Assembly (NCBI GenBank): GCA_012514915.1
Contig: JAAYZJ010000135.1
Coordinates: forward strand, 1 to 5,368
From: Lentisphaerota bacterium
GTDB lineage: Bacteria; Verrucomicrobiota; Kiritimatiellia; RFP12; JAAYLN01
Direction of reading: 5' to 3'
Length of the DNA: 5,368 nt
Part shown: positions 1-5,225 of the stretch, piece after piece
Numbering within the stretch: position 1 is the stretch's first letter
Layout: the number at the start of each line of letters is the position of its first letter
Notes under the pieces: generated by a model
What the model saw: the letters and a program-made list of their open reading frames with translations, nothing else
Told to the model about the DNA's origin: nothing
Database searches by the model: none
Program-made: the position numbers and the translations under genes

Positions 1-1
1 C

Positions 2-376
2 GCGCCCGCGGAGCTCTCGCTCTACACCTTCGAGAACCACTGGCGCATGATTCCCGCCGAGCTGCGCCGCTACACGATGCGGATGGATGGCTTCGTCTCG
101 CGGCATGCCGGCTATGGCGAGCGCCGGCTGGTCACCCGCCCGTTCGTCTTCGAGGGTTCGTCCCTGTCGTTGAACTTCTCGACTTCGGCGCGCGGCTACG
201 TGTTCGTCACGCTGCGCAGCCCCGACCGACCGCTGGCCTCGTGCGAGCTGTTCGGCGATACGCTCGACCGGCGCGTGCCGTTCGACGGCGACCTGGCCGC
301 CCTCGCGGGGCGCGAGGTGGTCATGGAGCTGGCGCTGCGCGACGCCGATGTCTTCGCGTTTCAGTTCGGGGTCTAG
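2..376 (+). CDS. C-terminal fragment of a large, probably secreted glycoside-hydrolase-like protein
   Basis: The reading frame is open from base 2, so the gene begins outside the window; 124 residues are visible before the TAG at 374-376. The fragment starts with an aromatic stretch (LSLYTFENHW) followed by RRYTMRMDGFVS and then alternating hydrophobic strands ending in DADVFAFQFGV. This pattern (a 'rYtlRlDGFvS' segment, a 'plvF.G..L.lNfsTSarG.v.V.l' segment, then 'CeLFGDtlDr.V.w.gdl..laG..v.l.f.lrDAd.fsF.F') resembles the C-terminal beta-sandwich domain found in many large hypothetical glycosidases and sialidase-like proteins of Planctomycetes, Verrucomicrobia and Lentisphaerae. The catalytic part is not in the window, so the enzyme activity cannot be stated. 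An ATG at 47-49 opens an internal frame, but upstream codons continue the same domain, so it is not the start. The gene converges with the minus-strand operon. Confident it is coding; moderately confident about the family. Confidence 0.75.
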   Translation, partial: APAELSLYTFENHWRMIPAELRRYTMRMDGFVSRHAGYGERRLVTRPFVFEGSSLSLNFSTSARGYVFVTLRSPDRPLASCELFGDTLDRRVPFDGDLAALAGREVVMELALRDADVFAFQFGV

Positions 377-380
377 CCGT

Positions 381-396
381 CTGGCGCGTTCGCCAG
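381..396. terminator. Small GC hairpin between convergent genes, possible bidirectional terminator
   Basis: CTGGCG (381-386) and CGCCAG (391-396) form a perfect 6-bp stem with a CGTT loop, five bases past the stop of the plus-strand gene. It lies in the 103-base convergent gap (377-479), which otherwise holds no gene. The same gap has a 10-bp palindrome CGGATATCCG (426-435), an A/T-richer stretch (451-470) with GGAAA/TTTCC arms, and a distant GGAGTC/GACTCC pair (416-421, 475-480). No T-run follows the hairpin on either strand, so it is not a classic intrinsic terminator. Position and symmetry suggest a role in ending transcription, but this is weak. Confidence 0.3.
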
Positions 397-479
397 TGCG
401 TGAAGGAACGCCGCGGGAGTCAACACGGATATCCGACCAACGGCTTCGCGTGGAAAATGTTTGTTGTTTCCGGAGACTC

Positions 480-2592
480 CTAATGGAGCTCCGCCTTGAG
501 CACCTTGCCGGCGGGGTTGCGCGGCAGCGCGTCGCGGAAAGCGACGCGGACCGGCACCTTGAAGCTGGCCAGGCGCTCGAAGCACCAGCCGCGCAGCGTC
601 TTCTCGGTCAGCGCGCGGTCGCGCGCGACGACGAACGCCTCGACCACCTCGCCGAGCGCCTGGCGCACCCCCGTGGCCGGTGCCCCCCGGACCGCCGCCT
701 CCACGACGCCGGGATGCGACAGGAGCACCGCCTCCACCTCGCTGGCGTAGACGTTTTCGCCCCCCCACGATGATCATCTCCTTGCTTCGCCCCTTGATGA
801 AGAAAAAGCCGTCGTCGTCGATCACCGCCAGGTCGCCGGTGCGGAACCAGCGCCGCCCGTCGATCTCGACCAGCGACTCCTCCAGCCGGCCCGGCTGGTT
901 GTAGTAGCCGGGGATGACCGCCTCGCGCGCGAAGAGGAGTTCGCCGATGGCGCCGGGCGGCAGGGACTGAAGGGTTGCCGGGTTGACAACCCGCGCCTCG
1001 ACGAACGGCAGCAGGCGGCCGATCGAGTCGGGACGCGTGTCGGCGTCGTCGCCGGCCAGCACGTGGGTCATGCTGATCGTCTCGGTCAGGCCGAAGAAGT
1101 TGTGCAGCTCGACCGCCGGGAAGTGTCGCCGCAGCGCATGCACCGTCGCCACGGGCATCAGACTGCCGGCATAGGCGATCAGCCGCAGCGAGTCGCTCCG
1201 GTAACTGTCGAGCCCGGGGAGCTCGGTGACCCGCTGCAGGACGGACGGCACGCTCAGGAACGTGGTGATGCGCTCGCGCTGCACGAGCTGCATGAGCGTC
1301 GCGGGATCGGTGGACGCCGTGATGATCACGGGCGTCTTGGTGTAGGCGGCGGTCGACAGCGAACTGTAGAGCGCCGTGCAGTGGAACATCGGGTTGACGA
1401 CGAGATGGACATCGTTGACGTTGAACTGGTGCGCGTTGATCGTCGTCATGACGTTGAACATCAGGTCGCTGTGGCGCATGACGGCCCCCTTGGGCGTCGC
1501 GGTGGTTCCCGAGGTGTGCATGACGATGGCCGGCGCATCGGGGGCGATGGGCGGTTCGGGGGGCGGGGCGTCGCTGAACAGCTCCTCCCAGGCGAGCGTC
1601 TCGCCGCCCGGCTGTCCATGCAGCGCCACCGTGACGGGCACCGGCGCGCGCTTCAGCGCCTCGAGGGGTTCGCGGTCGGCGGAGCCGCGCAGGATCAGGA
1701 GGTCGGGGCGGACGGTTTGGAAGATGCCGGCGAGGTTGTCCGCCTTGAGCAGCGTGTTGAGCGGGACGATGATACCGCCCAGGCGGGCGACGGCCCAGTA
1801 GATCAAAAAGTACTCGATGCCGTTGGGAAGGAACACGGCGACCTTGGGCGAGGGGGTTCCCGTGCGCGCGGCGAGGCCCGACGCCAGCCGGCGCACGAGA
1901 GCATCGGCCGCGGCGAAGGTGAGGCGGCACTCGCCATGCACGGCGGCCAGGCGGTCGGGGGCCAGCGCCTGGGCTTCGTCCCAGAAATCCCGCAGGGTGC
2001 GCAGGGTCGGCCGGCGCACGGGGCGCGGCGCCTCGCCCAGCAACTCGGCGAGCACGGGCTCGATGGCGTCCGCGACCGAGCGGTTGCCGTACTCGTTGGG
2101 GTGGTTGCGGTCGCGCCAGCAGCAGCGGCGGTTGATGATACTTTCCTGGATGTTGGCGATATAGGGCGCCCCGTGCCGCGCGGCGACCACGGCTTCGAGT
2201 CCGCGGTAAGCCACGGCCCGCTCGTCGCTGCCGTAGACCTTGGCGGCGTCCTGCCCGCTCTCGTCGCGGTAGGGGCCGAACACGCCCAGCACGACCGGCC
2301 GCGCGCCGATTTCGCGGATGCGCGCGAGGATGGCGTCGAGGTCGTCGGCCCAGGTCTGGACGGGTCGCTGGTTGCGCCACCAGTCGTTGGCGCCGTATTC
2401 GACGAGGACGATGTCGGGCCGTTCGGCGATCACGTCGGTCTCGAGCCGCGCGCGCGCGTCGACGAACGTTTCGCCGCCGCCGCCGCGGTTGAGGAACACA
2501 TGGCCGGGGAACCGGTCGCGCAGAATGTCGCTGAAGCGGCCGTTCTCGCCGCCGCACGTGGTCAGGCTGTCGCCGAAGCAGATGATTTTCAT
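480..2592 (-). CDS. SGNH/GDSL hydrolase fused to an acyl-CoA synthetase-like adenylate-forming enzyme (frameshifted)
   Basis: Read with one G removed at 760-766, this gives 703 residues with two complete enzyme domains. Residues 1-185 are an SGNH hydrolase: FGDSL with nucleophile S9, G37, GAND (67-70), and DRNHP (161-165) holding the Asp/His pair. Residues about 200-703 are an adenylate-forming ligase: the phosphate loop TSGTTATPKG (360-369), GLTET (501-505), RTGDL (584-588), GRSKEMIIVGG (601-611), and, beyond the shift, NPAGK with the expected adenylation lysine K696. The family activates a carboxylic acid with ATP to acyl-AMP and usually to acyl-CoA; the hydrolase family removes acyl or acetyl esters. 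Substrates are unknown. There is no signal peptide, so it is probably cytosolic. ATG at 2592 is chosen because the first beta strand (MKIICFGD) starts there; an upstream in-frame start at 2640 would lie inside the kinase gene. It starts 10 bases after the kinase stop with only a weak Shine-Dalgarno, so coupled translation is likely. As given, the frame runs past 480 to a stop at 373-375 and loses the C-terminal subdomain. Confidence 0.85.
760..766 (-). other. Frameshift site: run of seven G in the adenylate-ligase gene
   Basis: On the minus strand the gene reads GTG GGG GGG CGA AAA CGT, giving V-G-G-R-K-R and then out-of-family, Gly/Arg-rich sequence. With six G instead of seven it reads GTG GGG GGC GAA AAC GTC TAC, giving V-G-G-E-N-V-Y, which is the conserved A8-region continuation of acyl-CoA synthetases. 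The restored frame runs cleanly to a TAG at 480-482 and keeps the family's C-terminal lysine motif. The cause may be a sequencing or assembly error in a homopolymer, a real inactivating mutation, phase variation, or slippage that makes some correct product. The sequence alone cannot decide. Confidence 0.85.
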
Positions 2593-2602
2593 GCTCTGAG
2601 GC

Positions 2603-3679
2603 CTAGCTAAACAAGCGCAGCAGCAACACACCCACCGCAAAGCCGACCAGAAAGATCACCGCCGCCAGCAGCACCAGCCAGCCACGCGGAGCCAACGCCA
2701 GGCTGGCTGCGGCCGGATACGGCGCCCCTCCCCGCCGCCGCACGGGCGTTGGATGGGCCTCGATCTCGTCTTGCAGGAGAATGGCCGCCGCCCGGCGGCG
2801 CAGCATGCTGCTGCCCCCCGCAGAGATCGGCTCGCCGGTGGGATACTCGCCGCGCCGCACCAGCTGCATGTCCTGCATGGCGGCGGACCAGTGGCGGGGA
2901 CGCATGGCGGGATTTCTGGCCAGCAGTTTTTCCAGCAGGGCTGCGTAGGGGTCGGGCAGTCCAGGAGTGTATTCCCGGGCGTCGGGGGCGGCGCCGTTGC
3001 ATTGCAGGTTCATGACGGTGTCGTCGTCGCCTTCGAACAGCTTGTGGCCCGTCACCAGATGGTAGAGGGTTGCGCCCAGGGCATACATGTCGGTCCGGCA
3101 GTCGAGCGGGGCGTCGCCGGTCACCTGCTCGGGCGCCATGTAGGCCGGGGTCCCCGTGATGTCGTCCGCGCCGTCGTCCGTGTTGCGGCTGTGTCCGCGC
3201 AGGCAGCGGGCCACGCCGAGGTCGGCCAGCTTGACCGTGCCATCCGCGTCGATCATGATGTTGGCGGGCTTGATGTCGCAATGGATCAGCCCCACCTGGT
3301 TCCAGGCATACTCCAGCGCAACGGCCAGCGATTCGGCCACCGCCAGACTCTCGAAGGGGTCGATCTGGCCCTTGCGCCGCAGCCAGGCCCCCGCATCGTA
3401 GCCGCGGATCAGCTCCATGACGTAGTAGTAGACCCCGCTCTGGTTGCCGACGTCGAACACCCGCACCAGGTTGGCATGCGACAGCTTGGCGGCCAGACGG
3501 GCCTCGACGACGAACCGTTTGACATCCTCGGGGTCGCGGGACATCGCCGGGTCGAGCACCTTGACCGCCACCGGACGGTCCAGCGCGATCTGCCGGGCCT
3601 CCCAGACCGTCGACATGCCTCCCCTGCCCAGCAGCGAGTGGATCTCAAATCCGTTCAATTGGGGCGGCGCGAGGTTCAT
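2603..3679 (-). CDS. Membrane-anchored Hanks-type serine/threonine protein kinase
   Basis: A 358-residue kinase that phosphorylates Ser/Thr on partner proteins; targets are unknown. The catalytic domain covers about residues 10-270: glycine loop GRGGMSTV (18-25), VAVK with K40, helix-C E59, catalytic loop HCDIKPAN (133-140) with D135, K137 and N140, the DLG metal motif (153-155), TGTPAYMAPE (175-184) and the late-lobe R in AMRPRHW (about 260). All catalytic residues are present. The usual HRD is HCD, so it is a non-RD kinase, and DFG is DLG. A basic linker (about 285-333) leads to one hydrophobic helix (about 334-354) ending four residues later, so the kinase would sit in the cytosol, tail-anchored, with no outside sensor domain. 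The start is the ATG at 3677-3679, which overlaps the TGA of the lipoprotein gene as ATGA; an earlier in-frame ATG at 3706 would add nine residues but lies within that gene. A loose GAAGG sits 12 bases upstream. The overlap implies coupled translation and roughly matched amounts of the two proteins. Confidence 0.95.
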   Translation of the reverse strand: MNLAPPQLNGFEIHSLLGRGGMSTVWEARQIALDRPVAVKVLDPAMSRDPEDVKRFVVEARLAAKLSHANLVRVFDVGNQSGVYYYVMELIRGYDAGAWLRRKGQIDPFESLAVAESLAVALEYAWNQVGLIHCDIKPANIMIDADGTVKLADLGVARCLRGHSRNTDDGADDITGTPAYMAPEQVTGDAPLDCRTDMYALGATLYHLVTGHKLFEGDDDTVMNLQCNGAAPDAREYTPGLPDPYAALLEKLLARNPAMRPRHWSAAMQDMQLVRRGEYPTGEPISAGGSSMLRRRAAAILLQDEIEAHPTPVRRRGGAPYPAAASLALAPRGWLVLLAAVIFLVGFAVGVLLLRLFS

Positions 3680-4827
3680 CGCGACTGATAGCCTTCGCCA
3701 TGGCATCGGTTGCAGAGCATCCGCCGGGTGCCCTGGCAGGTTTCACAGGGCTCGGTCTGTTCCGTGGTGGCGCGCGTCCGGCAGCTGCGGCACGGCACGG
3801 TGCCCTCGCCGCCGCAGGAGCGGCAGGGTTCGCTTGTGCCGGTTCCGTTGCACCCGCTGCAGGCCGTGCCGCCCCCCCCGCGGCAGGCGGGGCAGGCCAC
3901 GCGGGTGGTGCCTTGGCAATCGGGGCACTTGACCCGGCGGGTCAGCGCCGTCTTGGGCGTCAGCGTGTTGCCGACCGTCTGCTCAACCCAGCCCTGGCGG
4001 CACGCCTTATTCTTGCAGGGCAGCGTGCCGCTTCCCAGGCAGCGGCGGCACGGTTCCAAACCGAGCCCCGCGCAAGCACTGCATTCGGCGGCCAGCGTCC
4101 TGCGGATCAACGCCAGTTGTTCGGGGGTTCGTTCCTGCGGCCAGGAAGGGGGGATCCAGGCGCGGCCGGCCGCCACGCGTCCCGCGGCCTGCTGCTGCAG
4201 ACCCGCTTCGCGGCGCCCCTGCAGGATCAACAGCCGGGTCGCCTCCACGCCGCGGCGCCCCCGGATCGTGCCCGCGCCGCCGCAGGTTGCGCAGGCGGCG
4301 CCCGTCGTCAGCTTGGTTTCCGCCGCGGCCTCGCCGTCGCCGCCGGCCAATTGCACCCGGGCAACCTGCTGCCTGCCCGATCCGCCGCAGGCGGAACACG
4401 CCTGTCCCGCGACGGCCAGCGCCGTCCGGCAGCGCTGCAGCCCGTCGAGCACGACGCGGGCGGTGCCGGGAGGCAGATGCTCCGCTCGGGCCAGGGTCAG
4501 CAGCGCCCGCGCATTCTCGTAGCGGGCCAGGGCCACTTCGGGGCGTCGGTCCTCTTCCTGGCGAGCGGCCTCGACGTCCCGTTTGACGAGGTCAAAAACC
4601 TGTTTCGACAGCGCATCGGCAACGGAACCGGTTCCAGACGCATCAGACAAGGCCGGTGCGGAATCGGGCTGCCCGGGTTCGAGGGGAGGCAAGGGGCCTT
4701 TGCAGACCGCGCAGGCGGTCCCGCCCGCGAGATCCTCCCTGCCGCAACTGCCGCATATCCGAAGTTGCCCGCAGGCGCATGCCGCCAGCAGGATCAGGGT
4801 GAGGATGCCGCTTGAGAGGCGCGTCAT
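3676..4827 (-). CDS. Cysteine-rich lipoprotein with repeated DnaJ-type zinc-finger modules
   Basis: A 383-residue protein with a lipoprotein signal: MTRL, a hydrophobic core (8-14) and lipobox LAAC with lipidated C17. Alanine follows the cysteine, which under the E. coli rule would favour the outer membrane. Next comes a four-cysteine ribbon (C25/C28, C39/C42), a charged, probably helical segment (about 65-140), then repeated CxxC modules at 144/147, 179/182, 249/252, 260/263, a longer CKNKAC at 271-276, then 301/304, 312/315, 323/326, 335/338, 346/349, 361/364 and 372/375. Many match the DnaJ CxxCxGxG motif (CSACGGSG, CATCGGAG, CRRCLGSG, CSGCNGTG, CRSCGGEG, CNRCHGEG). In DnaJ such repeats bind zinc and help hold unfolded protein; there is no J domain, so it is not DnaJ itself. 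A zinc-binding, protein- or surface-interacting envelope role is inferred. The ATG at 4825-4827 has GAGGG at six bases; a GTG at 4854 lacks a Shine-Dalgarno and would put charged residues before the signal. It is the first gene of the tight operon. Confidence 0.9.
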   Translation of the reverse strand: MTRLSSGILTLILLAACACGQLRICGSCGREDLAGGTACAVCKGPLPPLEPGQPDSAPALSDASGTGSVADALSKQVFDLVKRDVEAARQEEDRRPEVALARYENARALLTLARAEHLPPGTARVVLDGLQRCRTALAVAGQACSACGGSGRQQVARVQLAGGDGEAAAETKLTTGAACATCGGAGTIRGRRGVEATRLLILQGRREAGLQQQAAGRVAAGRAWIPPSWPQERTPEQLALIRRTLAAECSACAGLGLEPCRRCLGSGTLPCKNKACRQGWVEQTVGNTLTPKTALTRRVKCPDCQGTTRVACPACRGGGGTACSGCNGTGTSEPCRSCGGEGTVPCRSCRTRATTEQTEPCETCQGTRRMLCNRCHGEGYQSR

Positions 4828-4833
4828 GTCGGT

Positions 4834-4838
4834 CCCTC
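4834..4838 (-). promoter_or_regulatory. Shine-Dalgarno of the zinc-finger lipoprotein gene
   Basis: GAGGG lies six bases upstream of the ATG at 4825-4827. It decides the start over the in-frame GTG at 4854, which would otherwise add nine residues before the signal peptide. Confidence 0.7.
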
Positions 4839-4853
4839 GCCAGGCAACACGCA

Positions 4854-4865
4854 CACCCCGGGGTG
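4854..4865. repeat. 12-bp perfect palindrome CACCCCGGGGTG
   Basis: Perfect palindrome located 27 bases upstream of the lipoprotein ATG. It could be a protein-binding site or part of the RNA fold of the leader; in GC-rich DNA it may also be chance. Confidence 0.35.
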
Positions 4866-4874
4866 AACCGCGAT

Positions 4875-4894
4875 GGGCGTCTGGGGGCGTCTGG
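4875..4894. repeat. Two perfect tandem copies of GGGCGTCTGG
   Basis: The 10-bp unit occupies 4875-4884 and 4885-4894 with no mismatch. It abuts a 12-bp palindrome GGCAGCGCTGCC (4893-4904). Both sit inside a larger inverted repeat, ACCGCG (4867-4872) with CGCGGT (4911-4916). All of this lies in the 88-base gap between the small basic gene and the lipoprotein gene. No T-run follows on the minus strand, so it is not a typical terminator. It could attenuate or process a shared transcript. Confidence 0.5.
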
Positions 4895-4915
4895 CAGCGC
4901 TGCCTGGCCCCGCGG

Positions 4916-5137
4916 TCAACCCGCAGCGGCGGTCTTGGCGGCCGATGCCTTTTTGACCTTGGCCGGGCGCTTGAGGGCGGTACGGACGGCTCCTGCGGTC
5001 ATCTTGCCGACGATCGCCCCGTCCATCCCCAGCGCGACAAGCCGCTTGGCTTGTGTCTTTTGACGACGTTTGCGGTCGCCTTCGCTCTTCACCGGCCGCG
5101 TGCGCGGCTTCTTGTTCAGTGTCCGTCCAGTGCCCAT
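4916..5137 (-). CDS. Small, strongly basic protein of unknown function
   Basis: A 73-residue protein rich in Lys and Arg. The first half holds clusters NKKPRTRP and DRKRRQKTQAKR, followed by a short hydrophobic or helical stretch (about residues 33-53, LVALGMDGAIVGKM...) and a Lys/Ala tail (KRPAKVKKASAAKTAAAG) like the tails of histone-H1-like proteins. No signal peptide, no membrane helix and no cysteine. Charge and size suggest binding to nucleic acid or the ribosome, but I do not recognise the family. The gene is supported by an ATG at 5135-5137 with a strong Shine-Dalgarno (AGGGAG, six-base spacing) and a good promoter just upstream. It is followed 88 bases later by the lipoprotein gene on the same strand and may be the first gene of the transcript. 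Confidence 0.8.
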   Translation of the reverse strand: MGTGRTLNKKPRTRPVKSEGDRKRRQKTQAKRLVALGMDGAIVGKMTAGAVRTALKRPAKVKKASAAKTAAAG

Positions 5138-5143
5138 CGGAAT

Positions 5144-5149
5144 CTCCCT
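5144..5149 (-). promoter_or_regulatory. Strong Shine-Dalgarno of the small basic protein gene
   Basis: AGGGAG with a six-base spacer (ATTCCG) to the ATG at 5135-5137. It is the best ribosome binding site in the window and supports this short frame as a real, well-expressed gene. Confidence 0.8.
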
Positions 5150-5167
5150 AACCTTGAAACACGAGGG

Positions 5168-5196
5168 ATTATAGCCGGATTCCGGCCCGCCAACAA
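5168..5196 (-). promoter_or_regulatory. Sigma-70-type promoter, -35 TTGTTG and -10 TATAAT
   Basis: On the minus strand TTGTTG (5191-5196) is followed after exactly 17 bases by a perfect TATAAT (5168-5173). Transcription would start near 5160, giving a leader of about 24 bases that contains the Shine-Dalgarno. It would drive the small basic gene. No comparable promoter is visible before the lipoprotein gene, so read-through into the operon is likely. Confidence 0.75.
5174..5186. promoter_or_regulatory. 13-base inverted repeat inside the promoter spacer, possible operator
   Basis: GCCGGA-T-TCCGGC is a perfect inverted repeat with six-base arms and a one-base centre. It ends directly at the upstream edge of the -10 box and fills most of the -35/-10 spacer, where a repressor would block RNA polymerase. 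The binding protein is unknown, and the element could be chance in GC-rich DNA. Confidence 0.4.
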
Positions 5197-5200
5197 GTAA

Positions 5201-5213
5201 GGATTCACAATCC
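5201..5213 (-). terminator. Weak hairpin after the HAD gene, possible terminator or upstream operator
   Basis: GGATT-GTG-AATCC forms a 5-bp stem with a 3-base loop, 12 bases after the stop of the HAD gene. It is followed by TTACTTGTTG, which is somewhat T-rich. The stem is short for an intrinsic terminator. It also sits just upstream of the -35 box and might instead bind a regulator. Confidence 0.3.
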
Positions 5214-5225
5214 CCGCAAGCCGCG

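Noticed and set aside
426..435. Palindrome CGGATATCCG in the convergent gap
   Set aside because: A lone 10-bp palindrome with no loop, second copy or neighbouring gene to control; not enough to call a site.
608..2557. Long open minus-strand frame of about 649 codons, Arg/Pro-rich
   Set aside because: It overlaps the SGNH-ligase gene in another frame, has no family motifs and an Arg/Pro/Ala composition typical of GC-rich shadow frames.
1063..2610. Long open plus-strand frame of about 515 codons
   Set aside because: It is antisense to the SGNH-ligase gene, which has clear catalytic motifs; composition is rich in Gly, Val, Asp and Arg without domains.
2593..2640. Upstream ATG adding 16 residues (MRWVCCCC...) to the SGNH fusion
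   Set aside because: It lies in the kinase's C-terminal codons and adds a Cys-rich stretch that is the kinase anchor sequence read in another frame; the SGNH fold starts at MKIICFGD.
2753..3688. Open plus-strand frame of about 311 codons
   Set aside because: It is antisense to the kinase gene and shows no recognisable domain.
3700..4815. Open plus-strand frame of about 371 codons
   Set aside because: It mirrors the zinc-finger lipoprotein gene on the other strand; Ala/Gly/Arg-rich, no motifs.
4583..5200. Open plus-strand frame of about 205 codons covering the basic gene and promoter
   Set aside because: It runs across a good opposite-strand promoter, Shine-Dalgarno and gene, and has no Shine-Dalgarno or recognisable domain.
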